56,609 bases of DNA. Source: a bacterium (GTDB taxonomy: Bacteria; Bacteroidota; Rhodothermia; Rhodothermales; UBA10348). The notes under the pieces are model-generated. The model was given only the letters and a program-made list of their open reading frames with translations, ran no database searches and was not told the DNA's origin. Both the position numbers and the translations under genes were made by a program. The stretch lies in NCBI GenBank assembly GCA_013204185.1, contig JABMOI010000015.1, positions 1 through 56,609 of the forward strand. Direction: 5' to 3'. Of the stretch, positions 9,906 to 18,754 are shown one piece after another; positions within the stretch are counted from its first letter, which is position 1; every line of letters starts with the position of its first letter.

Positions 9906-10409
9906 TTACCAATTAGATGTGGCCGCAGTGAACACATCATCTGCAATTTTTTCGAGTGCCGCAAGAGCGGCTGTTTCTTCCTCGCTCGGATTGAAAGGAT
10001 CGTATTCTTCAAACGCCGAAAAGGTACGGTTTAATAACTCTTTGTTTTGCACCTGATCCTGGTATTTGACCGATACGGTTATCGAAATCCTATTTCGAGT
10101 GGCCTGTTCATTGCCAGAAACAGAAGTTGGCGTGTTATCGTAGCGCGAAATCACGACAGATAACACGGCATCAGAAGCCGATTCAGTGGTTTCCAAAGAA
10201 AGGCGCGTCTGGCGAACAAATCGGTCAATGAGCAAGGTGGTCATTTGCTCATCCAGGCCCGTAACCGTTGAAATGGTGTTGTCTTCGACCAACGGAATGG
10301 CAATCGTGCCAAGATGCTCAGGAATGCTGGCTCCCGTGAAGCTGTAGTAGCCGCAACCCGAAAGCCCCAGCCAACACGCTAAGAATATGGATACGAAAAA
10401 CCGATTCAT
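9906..10409 (-). CDS. lptE: LptE-family lipoprotein (LPS assembly)
   Basis: A 167-residue outer-membrane lipoprotein. The ATG at 10409 gives a short signal peptide and lipobox LSGC. The sequence after the cysteine, CGYYSFTGASIPEHLGTIAI, is typical of Bacteroidota LptE proteins, the partner of the LptD barrel that inserts lipopolysaccharide into the outer membrane. The ATG lies one base after the TAA of the sigma-54 activator gene (TAACATG), so translation is probably coupled. Reading from 10439 would add ten residues that overlap the upstream gene and spoil the signal peptide. Confidence 0.85.
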   Translation of the reverse strand: MNRFFVSIFLACWLGLSGCGYYSFTGASIPEHLGTIAIPLVEDNTISTVTGLDEQMTTLLIDRFVRQTRLSLETTESASDAVLSVVISRYDNTPTSVSGNEQATRNRISITVSVKYQDQVQNKELLNRTFSAFEEYDPFNPSEEETAALAALEKIADDVFTAATSNW

Positions 10410-10410
10410 G

Positions 10411-11706
10411 TTATGCCGAAGTGCTTTCTGCTGCTTCAATGTCCTTCAGCTTACGATACAGCGTTCTTTCGCTAATACCCAGTGATTCAGCAGTTTGCCG
10501 ACGATTTCCTTCAAAGCGCTCGAGAGCCGTCAAAATTAATGTCCGCTCAGCATGTTCGAGAGTTGGAAGCTCTGTTTGCCTAGGCTGGGTAGGTTGAGCG
10601 CCGTCTGGTTCTGTTTGAAACTCAGTATCCGAAGCGCCCTCGAACTCATAAGGAGCTTCTTCAATAAAGTCTGCTTGCCCAGGTCTGTCCTCGCGCATGA
10701 CCAGCAATCTGCTCGGATCGGTCACGGAAGTCGTTTCTTGGTCAGATCCAGTTCTGGATACCGCTACCAACTGCGCGATTTGCTCTTTTAGGCCTCGAAC
10801 TTCCACTCGTAATTCAACCAACGCTCGGTAGATCAACTCCCGCTCCCTAGCTCCAGCAGGCTCTTCTCCAGATTGACCGGACCCACCGGCAACCGCAATC
10901 AAGCCAACGCCAGAACCGCCATACGTGACCCCTCTCAAATAAGGACGAATGTCTTCCTCCGAAATGGCATCGCCCCTGAGCAACACAACGGTTTGCTCAG
11001 CCACATTTCGGAGCTCTCGAATATTGCCCGGCCAGCGATATCGCGTTAAGAGCTGGCGGGCGCTAATGTCCATCTTGGGCGCCGACGTGTTATACTTTTG
11101 CGAGAAACGGTGCTGGAAGTGATCAAAAATAGGAAGAATGTCTTCTTGGCGCTCCCTAAGTGGTGGAACCGTCAAGATGACGGTGCTAAGCCGGTAGTAG
11201 AGATCCTCGCGGAAACGACCTGCTTCAACTTCTTTTCCCAAATCCTTGTTGGTCGCGGCAATCACTCTAATATCAGACTTGAGCAGGATAGAAGAGCCAA
11301 CCCGGCTGAACTCGCCTGTCTCCAGAACGCGAAGCAAGCGAACCTGAGCGGTTAGAGGCATTTCGCCTATTTCATCCAGAAAGATGGTCGAGCCATCTGC
11401 TTCTTCGAAATATCCTTGCCGCTTTTCCACCGCCCCAGTGTAGGCGCCCTTCTCATTGCCAAACAATTCAGACTCGATGAGCCCTTCCGGCATCGCGCCG
11501 CAGTTCATGACAAGCATTTGCTTGTGGCGCCTGCGGCTCATGTCGTGCAAAGCGTGTGCAAAAAGCTCTTTCCCGACGCCACTCTCTCCTTGGACCAATA
11601 CCGTGATATCGGTCCCCGACACCTGCCGAACGCGATCAAGCGCCAGTCGCATTCCGGGCGACGTGCCAATGATCCCAAATCGTTCTTGCATGGATTGTCT
11701 ATCCAT
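10411..11706 (-). CDS. Sigma-54-dependent Fis-family transcriptional activator
   Basis: A 431-residue bacterial enhancer-binding protein. The AAA+ domain starts almost at the N-terminus, with no receiver, GAF or PAS domain: Walker A GESGVGKE at residues 40-47, sigma-54 contact loop GAYTGA at 87-92 (the usual GAFTGA with a Tyr), and Walker B with D111 in TIFLDEIGEM. A variable linker follows, then a Fis-type helix-turn-helix at the C-terminus (GNRRQTAESLGISERTLYRK). It drives open-complex formation by RpoN holoenzyme. Without a sensor domain, activity is likely set by expression level or a partner protein. It is downstream of miaB and coupled to lptE, as in other Bacteroidota. A second in-frame ATG is at codon 6. 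Confidence 0.92.
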   Translation of the reverse strand: MDRQSMQERFGIIGTSPGMRLALDRVRQVSGTDITVLVQGESGVGKELFAHALHDMSRRRHKQMLVMNCGAMPEGLIESELFGNEKGAYTGAVEKRQGYFEEADGSTIFLDEIGEMPLTAQVRLLRVLETGEFSRVGSSILLKSDIRVIAATNKDLGKEVEAGRFREDLYYRLSTVILTVPPLRERQEDILPIFDHFQHRFSQKYNTSAPKMDISARQLLTRYRWPGNIRELRNVAEQTVVLLRGDAISEEDIRPYLRGVTYGGSGVGLIAVAGGSGQSGEEPAGARERELIYRALVELRVEVRGLKEQIAQLVAVSRTGSDQETTSVTDPSRLLVMREDRPGQADFIEEAPYEFEGASDTEFQTEPDGAQPTQPRQTELPTLEHAERTLILTALERFEGNRRQTAESLGISERTLYRKLKDIEAAESTSA

Positions 11707-11804
11707 TCTCTTCTGCTGCGTGTGCTAAAGTTAGTAAAGTGCTAAGGTGCGTAAAGGGTGGTTTGGCGCGCGCTGCCAACGAGGAGCCCGCCCACAATTA
11801 AATG

Positions 11805-13217
11805 CTAAGCCCTTCCAAGCGGAGTTGCTAGCAAGGTGGCCGAGGTACAATCCGTAATCCGAACCCGTACGTAATCCCCTTTTTTAAAGTCTTGTCGATC
11901 GAACACCGTCATTTTATTGGTGTCGGACCGGCCTGAAAGCTGCTCATCACTTCGGCGGCTCAAGCCTTCGACCAAAATGATGTGCTCCTTGCCAATTTCA
12001 GCTTGATTGCTTTCTAGTGAGATGCCCGATTGCTGTTCAATAATCTCCTGCAATCGTTTCTTTTTAACATGTTCAGGGACGTTGTCCGTGAACTTCCGAG
12101 CGGCGTACGTATCGGGGCGTTCTGAGTACATAAACATGTACGCATGCTCATATCGAACCTGCGCCATCAAAGACAAGGTGTCTTGATGCTCGGCTTCCGT
12201 TTCATCACAAAAACCGGCAATAATATCTGTCGATAACGCAACGCCAGGCACAATTTTGCGGGCCCGTTCTACCAAATCCAAATACTGATCTCTAGTGTAG
12301 GTGCGCTTCATCCGCTGTAGCATGTCCGTATTTCCGTGCTGAACGGGCAAATGGATGTAGTTACAGACATTGGCCTGTTCGCGGTGCACGTGCAAAAGCG
12401 CGTCTGAGCAATCTTTGGGGTGGCTTGTTGAGTACCGGATGCGTAGCTCGGGCGAAATCTGGGAAATCCGATAGACCAGTTCAGCAAAGTCTACTGAGCC
12501 TCCTTGCTGTTCATCGCGGTAAGAGTTCACGTTTTGACCCAAGACCGTCACTTCCCGAAACCCGTTCTCTACCAAGGTTTTACATTCATCCAGAATGCTG
12601 GCAACGGGCCTACTGCGCTCTCTTCCGCGGGTGAAAGGGACCACACAAAACGAGCACATGTTGTCGCATCCACGCATAATGGAAACGAAGGATGAAACGC
12701 CATTCGTGGCGTAGCGAACAGGCTCAATGTCCTGGTACGTTTCCTCTTTGGACAACTGCACGTTGACCGCCGCTTGTCCGGTGTCCGTGGCCTGAGAAAG
12801 TAGGTTTGGGAGGTCGCGATAGGCATCTGGCCCAACCACGAGGTCCACCAATTTCTCCTGATCTAACAATTTTTCCCGGAGGCGCTCAGCCATGCAGCCG
12901 AGCACACCCAACTTCACGTCAGGATTCACCTTCATTTTGTGGGAGCGCAGTTCCACCAATCTGCGCCGCACTTTCTGCTCGGCGTTTTCCCGAATGGCGC
13001 ACGTATTAATGAGGATGATGTCGGCTTCTTCCACAGAATGCGTCAAGCCATATCCGTCTTTTGAAAGGACAGACGCCACAATTTCGGAGTCCGAAACGTT
13101 CATTTGGCAACCATACGTTTCCAAATAGACCATCCGCTTTCCATCTGAGGTGCCGGAAATCTGCTTGGGCGCGTCCAAGTCGTCCAAAAGGGGGATATCA
13201 AAAGTAGGTTCCATCAA
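11805..13217 (-). CDS. miaB: tRNA (N6-isopentenyl adenosine-37-C2)-methylthiotransferase
   Basis: This 470-residue radical-SAM enzyme adds a 2-methylthio group to i6A37 in tRNAs reading UNN codons. The N-terminal UPF0004 domain carries the three auxiliary-cluster cysteines C37 (ETYGCQMN), C73 (NTCAIRENA) and C108 (GVLGCMAE). The SAM cluster cysteines C184, C188 and C191 lie in [16 protein letters not shown]-terminal TRAM-like domain spans about residues 400-470. A second ATG directly follows the first. It heads the leftward miaB / activator / lptE / TPR block and is divergent from yebC. Confidence 0.97.
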   Translation of the reverse strand: MMEPTFDIPLLDDLDAPKQISGTSDGKRMVYLETYGCQMNVSDSEIVASVLSKDGYGLTHSVEEADIILINTCAIRENAEQKVRRRLVELRSHKMKVNPDVKLGVLGCMAERLREKLLDQEKLVDLVVGPDAYRDLPNLLSQATDTGQAAVNVQLSKEETYQDIEPVRYATNGVSSFVSIMRGCDNMCSFCVVPFTRGRERSRPVASILDECKTLVENGFREVTVLGQNVNSYRDEQQGGSVDFAELVYRISQISPELRIRYSTSHPKDCSDALLHVHREQANVCNYIHLPVQHGNTDMLQRMKRTYTRDQYLDLVERARKIVPGVALSTDIIAGFCDETEAEHQDTLSLMAQVRYEHAYMFMYSERPDTYAARKFTDNVPEHVKKKRLQEIIEQQSGISLESNQAEIGKEHIILVEGLSRRSDEQLSGRSDTNKMTVFDRQDFKKGDYVRVRITDCTSATLLATPLGRA

Positions 13218-13354
13218 CAGGGTCTATAAAGATGTCGGTCAGGGTAAGAAGAAGCGGATCAAAACCCGTGTACTTGGGTGAGGTTCAAAACAATATGATG
13301 AAATACACGACAAAATGTCAGGTTCCTTAAAAAGGTTCTCGACTCACGGCCGTT

Positions 13355-13386
13355 GTTCTATCGTAAACTGCCCTCGTTCTATCGTA
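13355..13386. repeat. Two direct repeats 21 bp apart upstream of yebC
   Basis: GTTCTATCGTA occurs at 13355-13365 and again at 13376-13386, an offset of 21 bp, within the divergent miaB/yebC intergenic region. TATATTCG at 13385-13392 resembles the Bacteroidota -7 element TAnnTTTG. The repeat may be an operator or chance; only the sequence identity and spacing are seen. Confidence 0.35.
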
Positions 13387-13429
13387 TATTCGTAGCTCAA
13401 CTCAATCCTTTCCTCTGGCAGATAAACCT

Positions 13430-14176
13430 ATGGCTGGCCACAATAAATGGTCTAAGATTAAGCGTCAGAAAGCGGTTACTGACGGCCGTCGCTCTAAAAG
13501 CTGGGCGAGAATCACACGCGATATCATGGTTGCGTCTCGGGAAGGCGGTGGAGACACGAGCATGAACGCTCGTTTGGCGTTGGCAGTGGATAAAGCCAAG
13601 TCCGAAAACATGCCGAAGGACAACATTGAGCGGGCCATTAAGCGCGGAACGGGCGAAATCCAGAGCGCCGACTACGTAGAAATGACCTATGAAGGGTTTG
13701 GTCCTCATGGCATTGCTGTATTTGTTGAGGCCCTCACCGATAACACCAACCGAACGGTGGCCGATGTCAGGCATCTATTTAGCAAGTTTGGAGGTAGTCT
13801 CGGCACCAACGGCTCGGTTTCGTTTCAGTTTGACCGAAAGGGCTATTTCGACATTCCCGCTGCAGGAAACGATGAAATGGCGCTTTTTGAACTGGTAGCA
13901 GATGCTGGAGCCGAGGATCTTGTTCTAGAGGAGGGTTCCTTTTCGGTAACCTGTCCGGTAGAAGCGTTCGGAAGTGTTCAGAACGCACTTGATAGCGCTG
14001 GCGTGAAGGTGGAAGAGTCCGGCTTGGAACGCATTGCGACTACCACTTCTTCTCTGGGCGGGGACGAATTAAAAGCCGTGTTGAAGCTTTTGGAACGCCT
14101 CGAAGAGCACCAAGACGTGCAGTCTGTCTATTCCACCTTGGAAATGGATGACGCTGCAATGGAAGCTATCTCTTAG
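13430..14176 (+). CDS. yebC: YebC/PmpR-family regulatory or translation factor
   Basis: A 248-residue member of the universal YebC/TACO1 family. The N-terminus MAGHNKWSKIKRQKAVTD and the segment NMPKDNIERAIKRGTGE are diagnostic. Family members have been reported both as DNA-binding regulators and as ribosome-associated factors that relieve stalling at proline stretches; the sequence does not separate these roles. It is followed by ruvC after two bases, a pairing common in bacteria. Two 21-bp-spaced direct repeats lie just upstream. Confidence 0.95.
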   Translation: MAGHNKWSKIKRQKAVTDGRRSKSWARITRDIMVASREGGGDTSMNARLALAVDKAKSENMPKDNIERAIKRGTGEIQSADYVEMTYEGFGPHGIAVFVEALTDNTNRTVADVRHLFSKFGGSLGTNGSVSFQFDRKGYFDIPAAGNDEMALFELVADAGAEDLVLEEGSFSVTCPVEAFGSVQNALDSAGVKVEESGLERIATTTSSLGGDELKAVLKLLERLEEHQDVQSVYSTLEMDDAAMEAIS

Positions 14177-14178
14177 TC

Positions 14179-14736
14179 ATGATTATTCTGGGCATTGACC
14201 CTGGATCCAACATTACGGGTTTTGGAGTCGTGCGCTCTGAAAACGGTAAAAACGAGCTCGTTGACTCAGGCGTAATTCGGGCTTCTCGTGTCGGAACGGA
14301 CCATCAGCTCCGGCTGAAACAGATCTACGAATCGATCTGTGAACTGATTGCAGAGCACCTTCCCGATTCGTGTGCGGTAGAAATGCCTATCTACGGAAAA
14401 AATCCGCAATCGATGCTAAAACTGGGCCGGGCTCAAGCAACCGCGATGCTTGCGGCGCTCAATCATCAAATCCCCGTTACGGAATACACGCCCAAGGAAG
14501 TCAAAAAAGCGGTAACGGGAAACGGAAATGCGTCGAAAGAACAAGTATGTTTCATGATCGAAACCATGCTTTCGTTGCAACCGGGTAATATGGTCACGCT
14601 CGATGCATCGGATGCACTCGCCGTAGCTTTATGCCACATTCATCGCGGAGTTGGTGGCCAAAAAGGAACGACCAAACGCGGTCCAGCAAAAAACTGGGCG
14701 GCATTTATTCGAGAAAATCCGGATAGACTGCGCTAG
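14179..14736 (+). CDS. ruvC: Crossover junction endodeoxyribonuclease RuvC
   Basis: This 185-residue nuclease resolves Holliday junctions in homologous recombination together with RuvAB. The four acidic catalytic residues are in place: D7 in GIDPGS, E68 in CAVEMPI, and D142 and D145 in LDASDAL. The C-terminal tail is Lys/Arg-rich. The ATG follows the yebC stop by two bases, implying co-transcription and coupled translation. No ruvA or ruvB is in the window. Confidence 0.96.
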   Translation: MIILGIDPGSNITGFGVVRSENGKNELVDSGVIRASRVGTDHQLRLKQIYESICELIAEHLPDSCAVEMPIYGKNPQSMLKLGRAQATAMLAALNHQIPVTEYTPKEVKKAVTGNGNASKEQVCFMIETMLSLQPGNMVTLDASDALAVALCHIHRGVGGQKGTTKRGPAKNWAAFIRENPDRLR

Positions 14737-14815
14737 TGCGCATGAAACGAACCAGGGCGAAAGCACGCTGGGCGTAAGGGCCTAGGGCGAAAGCGGGCTG
14801 GCTCCAGGAACCCGA

Positions 14816-15115
14816 TTAAGCGTCTGATCTATTGTGGTGATTCGTAAAACCGCGCTCTTCGTCACGCAATCGAACGATTTCTGCAGTCTCTTCGCGATCT
14901 ACGGCGCCGTGGCTCATATGAAACACCAAATGAGCAATCTGCTCGTCTTTATTGGGCGCTTGGTTCCATTCTGGATGGGCTTGCTCAATAATCGAGATCA
15001 AAATGCGGATATAGGCATACCGTTCATCTTTCGTTGGATACCCACCGATTTTCTGGGCAAAGAGGTCTGCGTTGCGTCCGACCTGACGGTCGGTCATTTT
15101 CTGCTGGGGATTCAT
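14816..15115 (-). CDS. Small DUF4290-like protein
   Basis: A 99-residue soluble protein without signal or membrane segment. The pattern VGRNADLF, then KDERYAYIRILISIIEQAHPEW, then DEQIAHLVFHMSH resembles the N-terminal part of the Bacteroidota-specific DUF4290 family (GRN..., D..ER...A..II..M...P.LRD, W.HL..MS). The match is by eye and the protein is shorter than typical members. It is convergent with ruvC and divergent from the next operon. Function is unknown. Confidence 0.6.
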   Translation of the reverse strand: MNPQQKMTDRQVGRNADLFAQKIGGYPTKDERYAYIRILISIIEQAHPEWNQAPNKDEQIAHLVFHMSHGAVDREETAEIVRLRDEERGFTNHHNRSDA

Positions 15116-15249
15116 GGCTATTTTATTCAGGGTGGGGAGCCTGTGAAACCACTAATTTATGTACTTTCGGGTCCGTAACCAAGCCTAAATCGGAATCAGT
15201 TCCTAACTTTATACCAGAGCGGCGCCGCCGAAGGCGGCTCTCTTCAATC

Positions 15250-15522
15250 ATGAAAAACGTAGATATAACATATCGTCTCGAACTGCTGCAGAAAGTACCT
15301 GCGTTTCATCGTCGCGCGCGAGAAATGAAGGAATTTGACCAGGGCGAATTGGTATATTATGGACCTCACCCTGCGTATTACGGAATAGGAGAAGTCAAAG
15401 ATATGATTGACGGGTTCGTTACAGTAGACTTCCGTGGAACGGGTGAGTTTGGCGTCCACGAAGATATGATTCGACCCGAATATTTGATCCTAATTCCCTC
15501 ATCCACCCGAAGTTTGTTGTAG
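15250..15522 (+). CDS. Conserved-looking small protein, function unknown
   Basis: A 90-residue soluble protein. The ATG at 15250 (MKNVDITYRLELLQKV) is chosen over a farther upstream start because the upstream extension has atypical composition. The C-terminal half is beta-rich (GELVYYGPHPAYYGIGEV, DGFVTVDFRGTGEFGVHEDM) and could form a small barrel. I recognise no family. It ends 10 bases before the lipoprotein gene and probably opens the operon with the ABC exporter. Confidence 0.6.
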   Translation: MKNVDITYRLELLQKVPAFHRRAREMKEFDQGELVYYGPHPAYYGIGEVKDMIDGFVTVDFRGTGEFGVHEDMIRPEYLILIPSSTRSLL

Positions 15523-15532
15523 GTAATCCGCC

Positions 15533-16147
15533 ATGCGCATCTCCTTGCTGGTTCTCTTTTTGCTAGTTGGCTGCGGCCCCAGATCCTCTACAATTCCCAT
15601 GTTGGATGGCAAAGTGGACGATTTCGAAGATGGAAATCGCTACAACGAATTGGGTTACGAATGGGAATCGGTATCAGGAGGCGGCGAAACCAACGCTACC
15701 ATTTTCATTGAACCCGGCGGGCGCAAACCTTCTGTGTATCAAATGACGATAGGCGGCATGCGTCCGTTCGGATCTAGTGGCGATAAAGTATCCGGCGCTC
15801 GTGTTGCGCTTGGCAACCCTACTGGTTCAACAGACATTGTGGTCACCGATGTGACCGCCTACATAGGCCTTGAACTGTCCATGAGCGGTACACCGGGCTC
15901 CTACATTGTTCAAATTGGAACAGCTTCCGTCAAAGACTTCGATTTTTACAACTCATACGTTGAGGTGACAGAAGAATGGAACGTGTTTCGCATTCCATTT
16001 AGCCGGTTTGCCCAAGAAGGTTTCGGTAAGACAAAGTCTTGGACAGGCGAAGACGTAACTCACATTGCCATTTACTCGAATATCATTGGACCGTATCAAC
16101 TTGCAGTTGATAACGTCACGTTTTATTCCTCATCAGAGCTTCCATAA
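15533..16147 (+). CDS. CIA30-like lipoprotein
   Basis: A 204-residue probable lipoprotein: a short hydrophobic signal is followed by lipobox LVGC near residue 14. The mature part begins with DDFEDGNRYNELGYEW and ends with an LAVDNVTFY strand, the pattern of galactose-binding-fold domains such as CIA30 and CBM11. It may bind carbohydrate or a protein partner in the envelope (inference). It sits 3 bases upstream of the NatA-like ATPase gene, so it may be an accessory of that exporter. Confidence 0.65.
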   Translation: MRISLLVLFLLVGCGPRSSTIPMLDGKVDDFEDGNRYNELGYEWESVSGGGETNATIFIEPGGRKPSVYQMTIGGMRPFGSSGDKVSGARVALGNPTGSTDIVVTDVTAYIGLELSMSGTPGSYIVQIGTASVKDFDFYNSYVEVTEEWNVFRIPFSRFAQEGFGKTKSWTGEDVTHIAIYSNIIGPYQLAVDNVTFYSSSELP

Positions 16148-16150
16148 TCC

Positions 16151-17086
16151 ATGCCCATTCTACGCGTAGAAGGCGTTACAAAACGCTACGGCAAGTTCGT
16201 CGCCGTAAATAACGTTTCGTTCGAAGCACAACCGGGCCGCATCCTTGGCCTTCTTGGCCCTAACGGAGCCGGAAAGACTACTACCATCCGCATGGTGACC
16301 TATATCACCGTTCCGGACGAAGGACGAGTTATGTTTGGTGATTCAGAAGTAAGTCCTGTTTCTCAAGAAAACATGGGCTATTTGCCGGAAGAACGCGGGC
16401 TCTACAAAAAGATGAAGGTAGGCGAGCAGCTCATGTACTTTGCTGAGCTGAAGGGCATGAACAGAACGGAGGCTCGCGAAAAAATTAGATACTGGCTCGA
16501 CCGGTTTGGCGCGCTCGAATGGGTGAACAAGAAAACCAACGAGCTATCCAAAGGGATGCAGCAGAAAATCCAGTTTATTGCGACCATCCTGCACAACCCA
16601 AAGCTTCTCATTCTGGATGAACCCTTTGGCGGACTCGACCCGATCAACGCCGAATTACTTCAGAATGTGATCATGGAGCTCAAGGATGAAGGACGGACCA
16701 TTCTTTTTGCGTCCCATCGAATGGAGCAAGTCGAGCAGCTCTGCGACGATATCTGCCTCGTTTCCAGGGGCGAAATCGTAGTCAAAGGAGCGCTTACGGA
16801 CATCAAACGGCAGTTCGGAAAGAACACCGTGATGATGGATTTTGAAGGATCTGACGTGTTTTTGGATGAATTGGAATCCAAAGGGGCGGTCAGGTTAGGG
16901 TCTCGAAGCACCCGGCACGCCGAACTCAATCTGCTGGGGACTACCACGCCAAAGCACATTTTGGAAGTAGCATTGCCTCACGTGTCTAACATTACCCGAT
17001 TTGAACTCGTTGAACCGCCCATGCGTGAGATTTTTGTGACTGCGGTCACGAAACAGCAAGGCGAACAAGCAGCAGCAACCGTTTAA
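16151..17086 (+). CDS. ABC transporter ATP-binding protein (NatA-like)
   Basis: A 311-residue ABC ATPase: Walker A GPNGAGKT at residues 36-43, signature LSKGM at 132-136, Walker B LLILDEP at 152-158 and switch histidine H189 in ASHR. The C-terminal 80 residues form a DUF4162-type regulatory extension found in NatA-type exporters. It pairs with the permease gene 12 bases downstream. The family exports Na+, drugs or other small molecules; the substrate cannot be read here. Confidence 0.93.
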   Translation: MPILRVEGVTKRYGKFVAVNNVSFEAQPGRILGLLGPNGAGKTTTIRMVTYITVPDEGRVMFGDSEVSPVSQENMGYLPEERGLYKKMKVGEQLMYFAELKGMNRTEAREKIRYWLDRFGALEWVNKKTNELSKGMQQKIQFIATILHNPKLLILDEPFGGLDPINAELLQNVIMELKDEGRTILFASHRMEQVEQLCDDICLVSRGEIVVKGALTDIKRQFGKNTVMMDFEGSDVFLDELESKGAVRLGSRSTRHAELNLLGTTTPKHILEVALPHVSNITRFELVEPPMREIFVTAVTKQQGEQAAATV

Positions 17087-17098
17087 GAGCGAATTATC

Positions 17099-18412
17099 AT
17101 GTCTAGAAATAAAATATTTGTTGTCGCCAAAAACGAGTTCACCAAGCGAGTAAAAACGCATTGGTTCGTTATCACAACGCTGTTGGGGCCCATCGTGTTA
17201 GTGACCTTTTTCACTGTGGTTGGCTTCATAACTGCCTCTTCGCTCGAAACCACAGAGAAATCCATTACGGTTCGCGATGAAACCGGCCGCTTAGCGACGG
17301 AACTGGTCGATACCTCGGGCAAAATCACGTTTGAAACCACTCAGGCAAGCGACGACGACCTCAAAACATCTGTGCTCAACAAAGAAGTCTCAGGGTATCT
17401 TGTACTTCCCGAAGGGCTTATTGAAGGCACCGCGTCCGCAAGTTATTATTCAACAGAAGGCGGCGGAATCAGCAATTTCTCGGGAGAACTTCGCTCCATT
17501 GTACGCGATGCTGTGCGTTTAACGCGCCTCGAAGATCAAGATGTGTCCAGGGACGTGTTCGACGCGATTACGGCCAACGTCTCCCTCGATTCCATCCAGC
17601 TTTCGGATGAAGGCGAGGAGCAAGGTAGCACGGCGGCTTACGCCATTGTGGGCGGTATCATGGGCTTTTTGATTTACATCACCATGCTCATTTACGGCTC
17701 CGTCGTGATGCAGGGTGTGATTGAAGAAAAAGTGAGCCGCGTTGTGGAAGTGATAGTGTCTTCCGTCAAGCCATTTCAACTACTGATGGGCAAAGTCCTC
17801 GGTATTGGCGCCATGGGACTTGTACAAATGTCATTTTGGGCCATTTTGATTGCCGCTGGCACCACGTTTTCAGGCGCCATTATCGCTATGATTGCGCCCG
17901 CAGATGCTGTTACCGCCATCGATGGTGCCATAGCTGGGGCTCCCTCACAAGCAGAAATCTTGGAATCTATTGGATTCACCGTTCCCGACCTCGGACCTGA
18001 AGTCTTTATCTTTTTTGTGCTCTACTTCCTTTTGGGCTATCTACTTTATGCCACGCTTTTCGCTGGTATTGGCTCGTCTGTGGAGCAACAACAAGATGCT
18101 CAGAGCCTGATGATACCTGTGATGATGCCCATCATTGTGTCCATCATCTTTCTCCAGGCAGTGATCGAAGCGCCCAACTCCACCCTCTCGGTGGTTCTTT
18201 CGATCTTTCCCTTCACGGCGCCCATCCCCATGGTGGTGCGAATCGCTATGATTGACGTCCCCTGGTGGCAAGTGGGACTCTCCGTGTCGCTGCTCTTCGG
18301 CACGTTCCTCGGCGCCGTCTGGGTTAGCTCCCGGATCTACCGCATCGGCATTCTTTCCTACGGCAAAAAGCCATCCTTGAAAGAGCTTATTCGCTGGATG
18401 CGGTACGCATAG
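17099..18412 (+). CDS. ABC transporter permease (NatB / ABC-2 type)
   Basis: A 437-residue membrane protein of the ABC-2 (ABC2_membrane_3) family. One N-terminal transmembrane helix (about residues 20-45) is followed by a large extracytoplasmic domain, then about five helices from residue 180 on. The cytoplasmic segment EEKVSRVVEVIVSSVKPFQLLMGK is the typical coupling helix of NatB-like permeases. It forms one exporter with the preceding ATPase. Its 3' end overlaps by 26 bases the end of the convergent HTH remnant. Confidence 0.93.
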   Translation: MSRNKIFVVAKNEFTKRVKTHWFVITTLLGPIVLVTFFTVVGFITASSLETTEKSITVRDETGRLATELVDTSGKITFETTQASDDDLKTSVLNKEVSGYLVLPEGLIEGTASASYYSTEGGGISNFSGELRSIVRDAVRLTRLEDQDVSRDVFDAITANVSLDSIQLSDEGEEQGSTAAYAIVGGIMGFLIYITMLIYGSVVMQGVIEEKVSRVVEVIVSSVKPFQLLMGKVLGIGAMGLVQMSFWAILIAAGTTFSGAIIAMIAPADAVTAIDGAIAGAPSQAEILESIGFTVPDLGPEVFIFFVLYFLLGYLLYATLFAGIGSSVEQQQDAQSLMIPVMMPIIVSIIFLQAVIEAPNSTLSVVLSIFPFTAPIPMVVRIAMIDVPWWQVGLSVSLLFGTFLGAVWVSSRIYRIGILSYGKKPSLKELIRWMRYA

Positions 18413-18631
18413 AGCGTCTTCTTGCATTTCGAATGAGAGCTTGTGGCTCTTCAGCCATTAGCTCAATCAGTGACATTTTAGATGACGCCTTCACGCCTTG
18501 GGAATCGTCAATTTCCCAACGTTCATACGTTCGTTTTGGCACTCCAAATATGAATGCCATTCCAGCTTGGCTTTGGCCAAGCACCTCTCGTATGACTCGA
18601 AGCTTTTTCGCCGGTTGATCGCCCTTTCCAT
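18387..18631 (-). pseudogene. Frameshifted XRE-family antitoxin-like HTH gene
   Basis: From 18609 leftward the minus strand encodes KKLRVIREVLGQSQAGM...GVPKRTYERWE followed by SLIELMAEEPQALI, the layout of a HigA/NadS-type antitoxin (HTH, then a leucine-rich tail ending in EPQAL). This frame has no ATG, GTG or TTG ahead of helix 1 back to its upstream stop at 18705. An ATG at 18631 in the neighbouring frame gives MERAINRRK and joins the HTH frame precisely at the A5 run (18604-18608). One missing A, or a -1 slip there, would give an 81-residue protein. A GTG at 18584 would make a shorter protein lacking helix 1. It lies 48 bases downstream of the winged-helix gene and overlaps the permease gene end. 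Confidence 0.5.
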
Positions 18632-18754
18632 TCGAAACAACAAGGTACGTGATAGCGGCGGCTTTGAGGAAGGATGGTATTACGAGGGTGAGAGCTAGGA
18701 CAGGCTAGAACTCAAAGTTAAAGAGCTCCTAGGTTACTGATTCCTGTGAGATTT

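Noticed and set aside
18498-18698. Plus-strand reading frame opposite the HTH remnant
   Set aside because: It is the antisense shadow of the HTH coding region and has no recognisable protein features.
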